Positions 26,297-36,944 of a DNA stretch of 64,000 nucleotides are shown here, piece by piece. The DNA is from Ensifer sp. WSM1721. GTDB taxonomy: Bacteria; Pseudomonadota; Alphaproteobacteria; Rhizobiales; Rhizobiaceae. Within the stretch, counting starts at the first letter, position 1. Each line of letters opens with the position of its first letter. A program made the translations under genes and the position numbers. Where the stretch lies: contig NZ_CP165783.1 in NCBI RefSeq assembly GCF_000513895.2, positions 372,001 through 436,000 on the forward strand, given 5' to 3'. The notes under the pieces were generated by a model that was given only the letters and a program-made list of their open reading frames with translations, did not search any database and was not told where the DNA came from.

Positions 26297-28189
26297 ATGA
26301 CGTCAGGAGCGGACCTGCTACGGGTTGAGGGTCTGCGGATCACATTCTCGGTGCTCGGCGGCGAAGTGGAAGCCGTTCGCGGAGCGAATTTCAGGATCTT
26401 GCCGGGGAAAGTGACTGCGCTCGTGGGCGAGTCCGGATCCGGGAAGTCGGCGATCAGCCAAGCGATCATGGGAATCCTGCCGAGCGTGGCGAGGGTCGGC
26501 GGTCGGGTGCTGTTCAATGATCCGGCGGCCGGAGCGAAACCGGTCGACCTGCTCTCGCTGGAGACGGATGGACGTGAGATTCAGGCGATCCGCGGCGCAC
26601 GCATAAGCAAGATCTTCCAGGAGCCGATGACGTCACTGTCGCCGCTCCACACGATCGGAAACCAGATTTCCGAAGTGCTCGCGATCCACACCGACGCGGA
26701 CGGGTCCGAGCGGCGGGCGAGGACGGAACAGCTCCTGGGTTATGTCGGATTTTCCGATCCGAGGCGGGCCTACGACATGTACCCCTTCGAACTCTCCGGC
26801 GGCATGCGCCAGCGCGCCATGATCGCGATGGCGCTCATCTGTCGGCCTGCGCTGCTTATCGCCGACGAGCCGACCACCGCCCTCGACGTGACGGTCCAGG
26901 CACAAATCCTGCAGCTCTTGCGGGAGCTCCAGTCCAAACTCAACATGGCCATCCTGTTGATTACGCATGACCTCGGCGTCGTCGCCAACATGGCGGACGA
27001 GGTCGTCGTCATCTATCACGGCGATATCGTCGAGGCCGGGCCGGTCGATGCGATCTTCCGCAATCCCCAACACCCCTATCTCAAAGGGCTGATGGCGGCG
27101 GTGCCGCATTTCGATATGAAGCCCGGCGAGCGGCTGAAGGCGCTTCGCGAGGTGCCGGTCAAGGCCGGCACGCTCCTCGGCAGACCGGAGGCCAGAAGGG
27201 TCTCCGGGCCGGATGTCCTCGTGTCCGTGCGCAATGTATCGAAGACATTTGCGACGCGCAGCTCGGGCTGGTTCGGCACCGGCGCCGCGTCGAGTCATCG
27301 CGCGGTTGACAATGTCAGCTTCGATATCCGTCGCGGTGAATGCCTGGGGCTTGTCGGCGAAAGCGGCTCCGGCAAGACGACGGTGAGCAAGATCCTGATG
27401 CGGGCGGTGACGCCGGACACCGGGTCCATCACTTTCGACGATGGAGAAGGGGCGCTCGACGTCCTGAAACTCGATGGGTCGGAGCTCAAGGCGCTGCGCG
27501 CAAAGATCCAGATGGTGTTCCAGGATCCGGTCTCGTCGCTTTCGCCGCGGATGACGGTCAAGAACATTCTCAGCGAGCCGCTCGAAATTCACGGGCGCGG
27601 CACGCCGAAGTCGCGCGTCGAGACCGTTCGCTCGCTCCTGCAGGCGGTTGGCCTCGACCAGCGCTTCATCAACCGTTACCCGCACAGTTTTTCCGGCGGT
27701 CAGAGACAGCGCATCGGCATCGCACGAGCGCTCGCGCTCGTGCCGCAGCTTCTGATCTGCGACGAGCCCGTTTCGGCGCTCGACGTTTCGGTGCAGGCCC
27801 AGATCCTCAACCTGCTCAAGGATTTGCAGAAGGAACTCGGCCTGACGACGTTTTTCATCTCGCACAACCTTGCGGTCGTGGACTACATGGCCGATCGCAT
27901 CGCCGTCATGTGCGCCGGGCGGATCGTCGAGCTGGCGCCGCGCGAAGTGCTGATGCGCAATCCGGTCCATCCCTACACGAAGTCGCTGCTGGCGGCCATT
28001 CCCTACCCCGATCTCGACCGGAAGCTCGATTTCGATTCGCTTCAGGCGAGCGGAGGATCGGACCAACAGCGCTGGGGCGTGCAATTTTCGGACGGCGGAG
28101 AGGAGAATGCGCTTTTTCCCGCCGATCTCGGCGGCGGCCATTATGTCCTCGCCCGCAAATCGGTGGATGCGAGGGAGCTACGCCCATGA
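26297..28189 (+). CDS. Peptide/nickel-type ABC transporter ATP-binding protein, two fused ATPase domains
   Basis: A 630-residue protein with two complete nucleotide-binding domains, equivalent to fused DppD and DppF. The first has Walker [10 protein letters not shown], signature LSGGMRQR and Walker [13 protein letters not shown]; the second has [17 protein letters not shown] and [12 protein letters not shown]. Each is followed by the oligopeptide-type C-terminal extension ([12 protein letters not shown] and [12 protein letters not shown]). It energises uptake with the two permeases downstream. Its stop overlaps the start of the binding-protein gene (ATGA). The order ATPase, binding protein, permeases is unusual since the binding-protein gene commonly comes first. 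Confidence 0.95.
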   Translation: MTSGADLLRVEGLRITFSVLGGEVEAVRGANFRILPGKVTALVGESGSGKSAISQAIMGILPSVARVGGRVLFNDPAAGAKPVDLLSLETDGREIQAIRGARISKIFQEPMTSLSPLHTIGNQISEVLAIHTDADGSERRARTEQLLGYVGFSDPRRAYDMYPFELSGGMRQRAMIAMALICRPALLIADEPTTALDVTVQAQILQLLRELQSKLNMAILLITHDLGVVANMADEVVVIYHGDIVEAGPVDAIFRNPQHPYLKGLMAAVPHFDMKPGERLKALREVPVKAGTLLGRPEARRVSGPDVLVSVRNVSKTFATRSSGWFGTGAASSHRAVDNVSFDIRRGECLGLVGESGSGKTTVSKILMRAVTPDTGSITFDDGEGALDVLKLDGSELKALRAKIQMVFQDPVSSLSPRMTVKNILSEPLEIHGRGTPKSRVETVRSLLQAVGLDQRFINRYPHSFSGGQRQRIGIARALALVPQLLICDEPVSALDVSVQAQILNLLKDLQKELGLTTFFISHNLAVVDYMADRIAVMCAGRIVELAPREVLMRNPVHPYTKSLLAAIPYPDLDRKLDFDSLQASGGSDQQRWGVQFSDGGEENALFPADLGGGHYVLARKSVDARELRP

Positions 28190-30087
28190 TCACCCGAAGA
28201 ACAGCGCTTGCCATCCTTGCATCCACGGCATTCCCGAAGGTCCTGCTTGCTGCACCGGGCGAGCTCGACGCGCTCGCGCCGCTCGTTCAGGAAGGCAAGC
28301 TTCCGCCGCTCGCCGAGCGGCTGCCGAAGACACCACGCGTGATCAATGTCGCGGGGATGGGGCGCGAGCCCGGCCGACATGGCGGTACGATCCGCAGTAT
28401 CATCGGCAGCGCCAAGGACATTCGTCTGATGACCATCTACGGCTATGCCCGGCTGGTCGGCTATGACGAGGACCTCAACCTCCACCCGGACGTCCTCGAG
28501 AGCTACGAGACGGTCGAGGATCGCATCTTCACCTTCCATCTGCGTGAGGGGCACAAGTGGTCGGACGGGACGCCGCTGACGGCCGAGGATTTCCGCTACT
28601 GTTTCGAGGATGTGCTGCTTAACGAGGACCTGTCGCCGGCAGGCCTGCCGACAGCGATGGTCATCGACGGCGAGGCGGCGAAGTTCGAGATCATCGACGA
28701 GCGTACACTGCGCTATTCCTGGTCGAAGCCCAATCCGGATTTTCTGCAGAAGCTCGCGGCGCCGCAGCCTCTCGTCGTTGCCATGCCGTCCGCCTACCTC
28801 AAGCAGTTCCACAAGAAGTACCAGGAAGAGGACAAGCTCAAGGCGATCCTGAAGGCTGAGCGGCTCAAGAAGTGGAGCCAGCTCCATATGCGCATGGCGC
28901 GTTCGTACCGGCCGGAGAACCCCGACCTGCCGACACTCGATCCATGGCGCAACACCACGCCGCTGCCGGCCGAACAGTTCGTCTTCGAGCGCAATCCCTA
29001 TTTCCATCGCGTCGACGAAAACGGCATGCAACTGCCTTATATCGACCGCTTCGTGCTGAGTGTCAGCTCGTCCGCGCTCATTCCCGCGAAGACCGGCACG
29101 GGTGAGAGCGACCTGCAGGCGCAGGGAATAGATTTCGTCGACTACACCTATCTGAAGGATGCCGAGAAGCGCTATCCGGTGAAGGTCAAGCTCTGGAAGA
29201 AGACGTCGGGTTCGCGTCTCGCGCTGCTTCCGAACCTCAACTGCGCCGATCCGGTATGGCGCCCGCTTCTGAGGGACGTGCGGGTCCGCCGGGCGCTGTC
29301 GCTTGCGATCGACCGGCGCGAGATCAACATGGCGGTCTTCTACGGCCTAACGAAAGAGAGTGCCGATACGGTCCTGCCGGACAGTCCGCTCTTCCGGCCC
29401 GAGTTCGCCAGTGCCTGGATCGCCCATGATCCGGAGCAGGCGAACGCCCTGCTCGACGCGGCGGGGCTCGCCAAACGCGGCAGCGACGGCATCCGCATCC
29501 TTCCCGATGGTCGCAAGGCCCAGATCGTGGTGGAAACGCCGGGGGAAAGCACGCTCGACACGGACGTGCTGCAGCTCGTAACCGACTATTGGCAGAAGGT
29601 CGGGATCTCGCTCTTCATCCGCACCTCCCAGCGCGACACTTTCCGCAGCCGCGCGGTCGGAGGAGAGATCATCATGTCGATGTGGTTCGGCATCGACAAC
29701 GGCGTGCCGACTGCGAGCATGAATCCGGGGCAGCTCGCCCCCACGGCCGATGATCAACTGCAATGGCCGGTTTGGGGCCTGAACTATATTTCGCACGGTG
29801 AAATGGGAGAGGCGCCCGACCTGCCGCCAGTGGTCGAGCTTCTCGACTTACTCAAACGCTGGAGACTTTCATCGGACGATGCAGAGCGGGCGGACATCTG
29901 GCGGCAGATGCTGTCGATCTATACGGATCAGGTCTTCTCGATCGGCCTCGTCAACGGCTCGCTGCAGCCGATCGTCGTCACGACGAGGCTGCGCAATTTC
30001 CCCGAAAAGGGGCTCTATGGCTTCGACCCGACGAGCTACTTCGGCGTCTACAAGCCCGATACCTTCTGGCTGCAAGAGGGCAACTGA
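28186..30087 (+). CDS. Family 5 extracellular solute-binding protein (oligopeptide type)
   Basis: A 633-residue periplasmic binding protein. The N-terminus [22 protein letters not shown] is a signal peptide with a twin-arginine-like start. The mature part has the family's [19 protein letters not shown] motif (about 120) and a [17 protein letters not shown] helix (about 365). Members bind oligopeptides, opines or oligosaccharides. At 633 residues it is larger than a typical DppA (about 535), as in the group that carries extended ligands. The start overlaps the preceding stop, and the longer open frame from 27340 is an alternative frame inside the ATPase gene. Confidence 0.93.
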   Translation: MITRRTALAILASTAFPKVLLAAPGELDALAPLVQEGKLPPLAERLPKTPRVINVAGMGREPGRHGGTIRSIIGSAKDIRLMTIYGYARLVGYDEDLNLHPDVLESYETVEDRIFTFHLREGHKWSDGTPLTAEDFRYCFEDVLLNEDLSPAGLPTAMVIDGEAAKFEIIDERTLRYSWSKPNPDFLQKLAAPQPLVVAMPSAYLKQFHKKYQEEDKLKAILKAERLKKWSQLHMRMARSYRPENPDLPTLDPWRNTTPLPAEQFVFERNPYFHRVDENGMQLPYIDRFVLSVSSSALIPAKTGTGESDLQAQGIDFVDYTYLKDAEKRYPVKVKLWKKTSGSRLALLPNLNCADPVWRPLLRDVRVRRALSLAIDRREINMAVFYGLTKESADTVLPDSPLFRPEFASAWIAHDPEQANALLDAAGLAKRGSDGIRILPDGRKAQIVVETPGESTLDTDVLQLVTDYWQKVGISLFIRTSQRDTFRSRAVGGEIIMSMWFGIDNGVPTASMNPGQLAPTADDQLQWPVWGLNYISHGEMGEAPDLPPVVELLDLLKRWRLSSDDAERADIWRQMLSIYTDQVFSIGLVNGSLQPIVVTTRLRNFPEKGLYGFDPTSYFGVYKPDTFWLQEGN

Positions 30088-30088
30088 C

Positions 30089-31087
30089 ATGCTGCGCTAC
30101 ATCCTTTGGCGTATCGCGGTCATGGTCCCGACGCTCCTCATTATCTCGGCGCTCGTCTTCACCATCATCGAACTGCCGCCGGGCGACTATTTCGAAAGCT
30201 ACATTGCGGAGATCAGGGCGCAGGGCGAAGGCGTCAACATGGAGCAGATCGAGGCTCTGCGCCAACAGTACGGCTTCGACCAGCCGCCGCTGCTGCGCTA
30301 CCTGTACTGGGTCGGCGGCATGCTGCAGGGCGACTTCGGCTATTCCTTCGAATACGAATTGCCGGTGAGCGAGGTCGTCGGAGACCGACTGTGGCTGACG
30401 GTCCTGGTCTCCTTCTTCACGATCATGTTCACCTGGATCATCGCCTTTCCGATCGGCATCTATGCCGCCACGCACCAATATAGCTGGGGCGACTACGGCC
30501 TGTCCCTGGTCGGCCTCATCGGCATCGCCATCCCGAACTTCATGCTGGCGCTGATCCTCATGTATTTCGCCAATACCTGGTTCGGGACCTCGATCGGCCA
30601 TTTGATGGACCAGAAATATCTCTCAGAGCCGATGAGCTGGGAAAAGGCGAAGTCGATCCTCGAACATCTCTGGATTCCCGTCATCATCATCGGTGCGGCG
30701 GGCACGGCCGGCATGATCCGGCGGCTGAGAGCCAACCTGCTCGACGAGCTTCAGAAGCAATATGTGGTGACAGCCCGGGCCAAGGGGCTCTCGCCTTCGC
30801 GCACGCTCGTCAAATACCCTCTGCGCATGGCTCTCAATTTCTTCATTTCCGACATAGGCTCGATCCTGCCGGCGATCATCTCCGGCGCGGAAATCACGGC
30901 CATCGTGCTTTCGCTCGAAACCACGGGGCCGATGCTGATCAAGGCGCTGCAGAGCCAGGACATGTATCTCGCCGGGTCGTTCCTGATGTTCCTCGCGTTT
31001 CTTACCGTAATCGGCGTCTTGATCTCCGATCTCGCGCTTGCCGTTCTCGATCCCCGTATCCGTCTGCAAGGCAGGAGCACAAAGTGA
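30089..31087 (+). CDS. Peptide-type ABC transporter permease (DppB-like)
   Basis: A 332-residue inner-membrane permease. It starts with MLRYILWRIAVMVPTLLIIS, has about six transmembrane helices, the extracytoplasmic loop PPLLRYLYWVGGMLQGDFGYSF, and the cytoplasmic EAA loop (YVVTARAKGLSPSRTLVKYPLRMAL) that docks with the ATPase. The ATG lies one base after the binding-protein stop. It pairs with the following permease to form the translocation pore. Confidence 0.94.
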   Translation: MLRYILWRIAVMVPTLLIISALVFTIIELPPGDYFESYIAEIRAQGEGVNMEQIEALRQQYGFDQPPLLRYLYWVGGMLQGDFGYSFEYELPVSEVVGDRLWLTVLVSFFTIMFTWIIAFPIGIYAATHQYSWGDYGLSLVGLIGIAIPNFMLALILMYFANTWFGTSIGHLMDQKYLSEPMSWEKAKSILEHLWIPVIIIGAAGTAGMIRRLRANLLDELQKQYVVTARAKGLSPSRTLVKYPLRMALNFFISDIGSILPAIISGAEITAIVLSLETTGPMLIKALQSQDMYLAGSFLMFLAFLTVIGVLISDLALAVLDPRIRLQGRSTK

Positions 31088-32259
31088 CGTCCCCGATTCC
31101 GGCGCCCGGCGAGCCTCTGCCGCATTACGTTTCGACCGCACCGTTCGATCCTTATTCTGTCGAGGTAATGACCGAAGAGCAGGTGCGGGTGAACCAGGCG
31201 TCGCAACTCCGGCTGATGTGGTGGAAGTTCAAGCGGCACAAGGTGGCGCTGGTATCCGGCATCTTCCTGGCGGCGCTCTACGTCATGATCCTCTTCTGCG
31301 AGTTCCTGGCGCCCTACAACCTTCACACGCGCAATGTCGATTTTATCTACGCGCCGCCGCAGCGCGTCCATTTCTTCCATGAAGGCTCTTTCGTCGGCCC
31401 CTTCGTCTACGGCCGGACGATGACGCTGGACATGGAAACGCTGAAGCGAAACTACGCGGACAATCCGGCGGACATCGAACCGATCCGCTTCCTCTGTCGC
31501 GGCGACAGCTATCGTTTCTGGGGGCTCTTCGAAAGCAACCTGCATCTGGTCTGCCCCGCGGAAGGCGGCCAGCTCTTTCTGCTGGGCACGGACAGGCTCG
31601 GCCGCGACGTGCTGTCGCGCATCATCTACGGAGCACGGATCTCGCTGACGATCGGGCTTCTCGGCATCACCGTCAGCTTCGTTCTCGGCATCGTCATCGG
31701 CGGGCTTGCCGGCTACCACGGTGGCGTCTTCGATCTTGTCGTTCAGCGGGTGATCGAGGTTCTTCAGTCGATCCCGAGCATTCCGCTCTGGCTTTCGCTT
31801 GCGGCGATCATGCCGGCGACATGGAGCCCGATCCTTATCTATCTCGGCATCACCGTGATCCTCGGGCTTCTCGACTGGACGGGCCTCGCACGTGCGGTCC
31901 GTTCCAAGCTGCTGGCCCTCAGGGAAGAGGATTATGTTCTCGCCGCCCAGTTGATGGGGGCAAGAGGCAGCCGTATCATTGCGCGGCATCTCGTTCCCGG
32001 TTTCATGTCCCACCTCATTGCGACGGCAACGATCTCCATCCCCGGCATGATACTTGGCGAGACCGCGCTGAGCTTCCTCGGCCTCGGGCTTCGTCCTCCG
32101 ATAACGAGCTGGGGCATCCTGCTCACCGAGGCGAAGAGCGTCAGCGTTATCGCATTCTACCCATGGCTGCTTTTTCCCACCATACCGGTCATTCTTGTGA
32201 TATTGGCGTTCAACTTCCTGGGAGATGGGTTGCGCGACGCCGCCGATCCCTACAAATAG
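31084..32259 (+). CDS. Peptide-type ABC transporter permease (DppC-like)
   Basis: A 391-residue permease starting with GTG that overlaps the preceding stop (GTGA). Helix one is around residue 55, and residues 80-165 form a long periplasmic insertion before LFLLGTDRLGRDVLSRIIYGARISL. The EAA loop is EDYVLAAQLMGARGSRIIARHLVPG. The C-terminus FLGDGLRDAADPYK is canonical for the DppC group. The extended periplasmic loop makes it longer than DppC (about 300). It completes a four-gene importer without further subunits needed. Confidence 0.94.
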   Translation: MTSPIPAPGEPLPHYVSTAPFDPYSVEVMTEEQVRVNQASQLRLMWWKFKRHKVALVSGIFLAALYVMILFCEFLAPYNLHTRNVDFIYAPPQRVHFFHEGSFVGPFVYGRTMTLDMETLKRNYADNPADIEPIRFLCRGDSYRFWGLFESNLHLVCPAEGGQLFLLGTDRLGRDVLSRIIYGARISLTIGLLGITVSFVLGIVIGGLAGYHGGVFDLVVQRVIEVLQSIPSIPLWLSLAAIMPATWSPILIYLGITVILGLLDWTGLARAVRSKLLALREEDYVLAAQLMGARGSRIIARHLVPGFMSHLIATATISIPGMILGETALSFLGLGLRPPITSWGILLTEAKSVSVIAFYPWLLFPTIPVILVILAFNFLGDGLRDAADPYK

Positions 32260-32338
32260 CCCGGTATCGCGCCGTCCGATCGCAAGCGGGCGCTGCAGCA
32301 GGCTCGATACTTCTATTGAAGAGCGAAAGGGTCTTCGT

Positions 32339-33550
32339 ATGACACGGCGTTTCGAGGATGCCCGGATCCTCATGTACAGTCACGATACCTTCGGCCTCGG
32401 TCACTTGAGACGTTGCCGCGCGATCGCTCATGCGCTGGTCGAAGACTACAGCGGACTGCAGATCCTGATCATTTCCGGCGCGACCATCGCCGGCGCCTTC
32501 GACTATCGCGCCCGCGTCGACTTCGTGAAGATCCCGAGCGTCATCAAGCTCAGGAACGGCGAGTACACATCTCTCGACCGGCACATCGACCTGCATGAAA
32601 CGCTGAAGATGCGGCAGTCGATAATCCGTTCGACGGCGGAAACCTTCAAACCGGATATCTTCATCGTCGACAAGGAGCCGATGGGACTGCGCGGCGAGGT
32701 GGAAGACACGCTCACCTATCTGAAGACGCACGGGACCAGATTGGTGCTGGGCTTGAGGGACATCATGGATGCGCCGCATCTGCTCGAGGTGGAGTGGAAG
32801 CGCCGCGACACGATGCGCAAGATCGAGCAGTTCTACGATTCAATCTGGGTTTATGGACCGCCGGATTTCTACGATCCGCTGGTGGGGTTGGATGTGCCGA
32901 CGGCCGTTCGCGAGCGCATGAACTTCGTCGGTTTCCTGCAAAGGGGCATCCCGCACGATGGCGCGCCGAGCCATCGGCCGGAAGGCGACTACATCCTCGT
33001 CACGACGGGCGGCGGCGGCGATGGTGCGGATCTTGTCCATGACGTGATCCATGCCTACCAGCAGGATCCCGAACTCACCCATCAGGCGCTGGTGGTGCTT
33101 GGTCCCTATATGCCGGTCAAGCAACGGAACAAGTTGATCAAGAAGGGCGGACGCATCCCCTTCATCAAGATGATCGAATTCGACAATCGGATGGAAGAGT
33201 TGATCGCCGGCGCGAAGGGCGTCGTCTCGATGGGCGGCTACAACACCTATTGCGAGATACTCTCCTTCGACAAGCCGGCCCTGATCGTGCCGCGCCTCCA
33301 GCCACGCGAGGAGCAATTGATCCGCGCCCAGCGAGCCTCGGCTCTCGGTCTCGTCGAGATGCTGCTGCCGCAGGAAGCGGAGGATCCGTTGCGTCTCGCC
33401 GCGGCCCTGAAGGCGCTGCCGCAACGCGCGCCGCCGTCGCGCAACGCCAATGGACTGAGGCTCGAGGGCCTCGTCCACATATCCGAGGTCGTCGGAGACT
33501 GGCTCGATCACAGATCGAAAGAACACTTGAGCATCGTAAAGACAAGCTGA
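32339..33550 (+). CDS. MurG-like glycosyltransferase
   Basis: A 403-residue GT-B protein of the GT28/MurG type. The N-terminal loop is FGLGHLRRCRAIAHAL and the C-terminal donor site region has VVSMGGYNTYCEILSFDKPALIVPR. It has no signal peptide or membrane helix, so it acts on the cytoplasmic side. The ATG at 32339 is preferred: it begins the first strand and AAAGG lies upstream; the open frame from 32225 is not protein-like. The gene lies 79 bases after the permease gene, in line with one long transcript. A paralogue lies two genes downstream (34786). Confidence 0.87.
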   Translation: MTRRFEDARILMYSHDTFGLGHLRRCRAIAHALVEDYSGLQILIISGATIAGAFDYRARVDFVKIPSVIKLRNGEYTSLDRHIDLHETLKMRQSIIRSTAETFKPDIFIVDKEPMGLRGEVEDTLTYLKTHGTRLVLGLRDIMDAPHLLEVEWKRRDTMRKIEQFYDSIWVYGPPDFYDPLVGLDVPTAVRERMNFVGFLQRGIPHDGAPSHRPEGDYILVTTGGGGDGADLVHDVIHAYQQDPELTHQALVVLGPYMPVKQRNKLIKKGGRIPFIKMIEFDNRMEELIAGAKGVVSMGGYNTYCEILSFDKPALIVPRLQPREEQLIRAQRASALGLVEMLLPQEAEDPLRLAAALKALPQRAPPSRNANGLRLEGLVHISEVVGDWLDHRSKEHLSIVKTS

Positions 33551-33556
33551 ACTCCC

Positions 33557-34804
33557 GTGGCGCCACACAAGAAGATTGCCGTTGTCCTGAAAGGCTATCC
33601 GCGTCTTTCGGAGACGTTCATTGCGCAGGAACTGCTTGGACTTGAGAAGGCGGGACACGACCTCGTCCTGGTGGCCCTGCGCCGGCCTACCGACGGCAAG
33701 CGTCACCCCGTCCATGATGAGATCCGCGCGGCTGTCCACTACCTTCCGGAATATCTGCACGAGGAGCCCTGGCGGGTCTGTCGTGCGCTCTTCCGAACGG
33801 TGGCGAAACCGGGTTTCTGGCCGGCACTCCGACAATTCCTTCGGGACCTTCGCCGGGACAGGACGCGCAACCGCTTCCGTCGTCTCGGCCAGGCGCTGGT
33901 GCTCGTTGCCGAATGGCCGGAAGGCGCCGATTGGCTGCATGCGCATTTCATCCACACACCCGCCTCGGTGACTGCCTATGCCAGCATCATCGCCGGCATT
34001 CCGTGGACGTGTTCGGCCCATGCGAAGGACATCTGGACGTCTCCGGATTGGGAGCTTTCGGAAAAGCTCGGGCGCGCCCGCTGGACCGTCACCTGCACGC
34101 GGAACGGCTACGACCACCTGCGGAGCCTCACGCGCGAAAAGTCCCGCGTCCATCTGAGCTATCACGGTCTCGATCTCGACCGATTTCCGTCTTTCGAGGG
34201 CAGCCATTCGGCCCGGGACGGCTCCGACCCGATCGACCCGGTTCGCATCGTCAGCGTCGGGCGCGCCGTCGCCAAGAAGGGGTATGACGTCCTTCTCAAG
34301 GCGCTTTCGTCACTTCCTGCCGATCTCAAGTGGCGCTTTGAGCATATCGGCGCGGGAGAGCTTACAGCCGAACTCCAGGCGCTTGCCGGCAGGCTCGGCC
34401 TTGCGGATCGCATTCGCTGGCGCGGCGCGCTCGATCAGAAGGACGTACTGGCGCACTACCGCGAAGCCGACATCTTTGCGCTGGCGTGCCGGGTTGCGGC
34501 CAATGGTGATCGCGACGGGCTGCCGAACGTCCTGGTCGAGGCATCGAGCCAGCGGCTCGTATGCGTCTCGACGGCGGTCGCCGGGGTTCCGGAACTGCTC
34601 GACGACGGTCAAAACGGCCTCGTGGTGCCGTCGGAGGACCCGCGCGCATTCGCGTTAGCGCTCGAGCGGCTGATCCGCGATCCGGAAATGCGCCGGCGCC
34701 TTGGCGCCGCGGCGGAACAGCGCGTGCGCGCCGAGTTCGATCACCATTCGAGCGTCTGCCAGTTGAGCGGGCTCTTCGAAAGCGAATGGAGCCGGGCCCC
34801 TTGA
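33557..34804 (+). CDS. Glycosyltransferase family 4 protein
   Basis: A 415-residue GT4 enzyme. The N-terminal KGYPRLSETFIAQELLGLEKAGH motif is shared with colanic-acid-type transferases, and the donor domain has VGRAVAKKGYDVLLKAL and DGLPNVLVEASSQRLVCVSTAVAGVPELL. The start is GTG at 33557, six bases after the preceding stop, with a weak ribosome site; the first strand begins immediately, so this start is well supported by the protein. It lies between two MurG-like transferases. Confidence 0.88.
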   Translation: MAPHKKIAVVLKGYPRLSETFIAQELLGLEKAGHDLVLVALRRPTDGKRHPVHDEIRAAVHYLPEYLHEEPWRVCRALFRTVAKPGFWPALRQFLRDLRRDRTRNRFRRLGQALVLVAEWPEGADWLHAHFIHTPASVTAYASIIAGIPWTCSAHAKDIWTSPDWELSEKLGRARWTVTCTRNGYDHLRSLTREKSRVHLSYHGLDLDRFPSFEGSHSARDGSDPIDPVRIVSVGRAVAKKGYDVLLKALSSLPADLKWRFEHIGAGELTAELQALAGRLGLADRIRWRGALDQKDVLAHYREADIFALACRVAANGDRDGLPNVLVEASSQRLVCVSTAVAGVPELLDDGQNGLVVPSEDPRAFALALERLIRDPEMRRRLGAAAEQRVRAEFDHHSSVCQLSGLFESEWSRAP

Positions 34805-35946
34805 GCCGACATCGCGTTTTTTTCTATGTGCAGCATCTTCTCGGCATCGGCCATCTGGCGCGTGCGAGCCGGATCGCGAAGGCTCTCGTAGAGGACGATT
34901 TCGAGGTCACGATGGTCACAGGCGGCACACCGGTGCCGGGATTTCCGGGAGAGGGCGTGACGGCCGTCGGCTTGCCGCCGGTCACGGCCGGGGACAAGGG
35001 CTTTTCGGGGCTCGTCGACAGCGACGGCAATCCGGTCACGAAGGCCTTCGAGGAACACCGCACGAACCTGCTGATTGAGGCGCTTCATCGCACCGATCCG
35101 GATGTCGTCATAATCGAGGCCTTCCCGTTCGGGCGCCGTCAGATGCGCTTCGAGCTCTTGCCTTTACTCGATGCCGTCGCAGCCATGGAGCGGCGCCCGA
35201 TGGTGGCGACTTCGCTGCGAGACATTCTCCAGGAGCGGACGAAGCCGGGACGCGCCGAGGAAACGGTAGACCTCGTCAAGAACCATTTCGACCTCGTGCT
35301 CGTCCACGGCGACCCGAGCTTTGCGCGACTCGAGGAGACCTTTCCTCTCGCGGCCGAGGTGGAAGGCAAGGTGGCCTACACCGGCCTTGTTGCCCCGCCT
35401 CCGCCGGCCGAACCGACCGAGATATTCGATATCGTCGTCTCCGCCGGCGGGGGAGCCGTCGGCAGGGAGCTGATCGGAGCCGCGCTCGAGGCGACGAAGC
35501 TCCTGCCGGCAACGCTTCGCTGGTGTCTGGTGACCGGCCCCAACCTGCCCGAGGTGGATTTCGACGCATTCACGACTGCGGCGCGAAACGGCGTTGGCCT
35601 CTTCCGCTTCCGCCAGGATTTCGCAAGCCTGCTTGCTGGGGCACGTCTCTCCGTCTCGCAGGCCGGTTACAACACCGTCTGCGACGTTCTCCGCGCCGGC
35701 TGCGCTTCCCTGCTCATCCCGTTTACCGCAGGCGGGGAAACCGAACAGAGCACGCGTGCGGTGAGGCTGGAGAAGCTCGGCCTGGCTGGCGTTCTGCCGG
35801 AGGAGGGGATCACGCCCGAGCTTCTAGCCGGCAAGATCGAAGCGATGCTTGCGCGGCCGAAGCCGGAAATACCGCCGCTCGAGCTCGACGGAGCGGCGGG
35901 CACGGCGAGAATCCTGCAACAGCGCCTCGTGTTGAAGCGCAGGTGA
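34786..35946 (+). CDS. MurG-like glycosyltransferase
   Basis: A GT-B protein of 386 residues from the ATG at 34786, or 381 from the TTG at 34801, which overlaps the previous stop by four bases. The N-terminal motif LLGIGHLARASRIAKALVED resembles the gene at 32339, and LSVSQAGYNTVCDVLRAG plus LLIPFTAGGETEQSTRA match the MurG-type donor pocket. The two paralogues may add successive sugars from related nucleotide donors. It ends 40 bases from the convergent methyltransferase gene. Confidence 0.87.
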   Translation: MEPGPLSRHRVFFYVQHLLGIGHLARASRIAKALVEDDFEVTMVTGGTPVPGFPGEGVTAVGLPPVTAGDKGFSGLVDSDGNPVTKAFEEHRTNLLIEALHRTDPDVVIIEAFPFGRRQMRFELLPLLDAVAAMERRPMVATSLRDILQERTKPGRAEETVDLVKNHFDLVLVHGDPSFARLEETFPLAAEVEGKVAYTGLVAPPPPAEPTEIFDIVVSAGGGAVGRELIGAALEATKLLPATLRWCLVTGPNLPEVDFDAFTTAARNGVGLFRFRQDFASLLAGARLSVSQAGYNTVCDVLRAGCASLLIPFTAGGETEQSTRAVRLEKLGLAGVLPEEGITPELLAGKIEAMLARPKPEIPPLELDGAAGTARILQQRLVLKRR

Positions 35947-35986
35947 GCAAGCTGACAGCGGTTTCCTTCAACTTTGAGGCTCGCTC

Positions 35987-36661
35987 TCACACCACCCCGA
36001 TCAGCATGAAGCGGGTGTACTTCTTCATGGGCAGCGCGCCCGCGAAGTCGATACGCGCGAGACCTGCCTGCATACGGAATTCCTCGAGCGACGAGACGCA
36101 GCTTATATGCGTCGGCTCGCTGAAATAGTTGTTCGACTGCAAGAGGACGCGGGTGCCACCCGGGACGAGGCTGAGCCAATTTCCGAGGTCGGCGATATGT
36201 TCGCAACTCGTGTTGATCACGAGGTCCGCATTCAGGTTGCGATAGTCGAGCGCATACATGTCCGCCGTCATTGCGTGAAACCTGTCGCCGAAGGCGGCGT
36301 TCAGCGTCCGTGCGACCGGCTCCACCGCGGGGTCGATGTCGTAGCTGTCGGCCGCCTCGATATCGAAGCGCGGGTCCTCGAGCAGCATGGCCGGCAAAAT
36401 TCCGTACCAGCCGCCGAGCACGACGATCCGGCGGTATGATGCACCGGCGCGTTCAAGGAGCTTGTCTCGGGCCCAGATCTTGCAGCCGACCTGTTTATGG
36501 TTGAAGGCGTTGGCGATATTCGCTTCCGGATGCTTCGCGATGACCCGGGCGATGCCATCCACGAGCCTGCTGCCGGAATAGGCGGCCAGCCCCCGGGCCA
36601 GGTCATAGGCGTTTTCGTGCCAATCTGCGGGAGGGTGGGGCGAGTGGCTGGCATGCGTCAT
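35987..36661 (-). CDS. Putative SAM-dependent methyltransferase
   Basis: A 224-residue protein. RIVVLGGWYGILPAMLLE (about 78-95) looks like the glycine-rich SAM loop of a class I methyltransferase, followed by an acidic residue pair in AADSYDIDPAVE and by DLVINTSCEHI at the motif IV position. I do not recognise the subfamily. It is transcribed against the glycosyltransferases and ends close to them. A role in methylating a glycan or lipid is possible but not shown. Confidence 0.7.
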   Translation of the reverse strand: MTHASHSPHPPADWHENAYDLARGLAAYSGSRLVDGIARVIAKHPEANIANAFNHKQVGCKIWARDKLLERAGASYRRIVVLGGWYGILPAMLLEDPRFDIEAADSYDIDPAVEPVARTLNAAFGDRFHAMTADMYALDYRNLNADLVINTSCEHIADLGNWLSLVPGGTRVLLQSNNYFSEPTHISCVSSLEEFRMQAGLARIDFAGALPMKKYTRFMLIGVV

Positions 36662-36944
36662 GCGGCTGTTGTAAGCTTACGGTCGAGGGAGCGCAAGCGG
36701 CATGGGCGCGGGGTGGATCGCGGCCGCGGAAGGGACCGACCGCTTCTGACGGGTGATCGTTTGCTTAACCTTGTCCGGTGCTTGACAGAGAACACGCCTC
36801 TGCTCTCAATCCGGGCAGTCACGATTTTGCGGATAAGGGGCGGAGCTATTGAAGAGCAGGCGGAAGGGTACCATTTGCGGCATACGTCCGCCGGCAAGAC
36901 GGCCGTGCGATCCCGAGTTTTAGATTAGGTCTCATTGTCGGCCC

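Noticed and set aside
26633..28141. Minus-strand open frame of 502 codons
   Set aside because: Antisense of the fused ABC ATPase gene with both Walker motif sets intact.
30751..32373. Minus-strand open frame of 540 codons
   Set aside because: Antisense to the two peptide permease genes; Asp/Arg/Glu-rich without recognisable domain.
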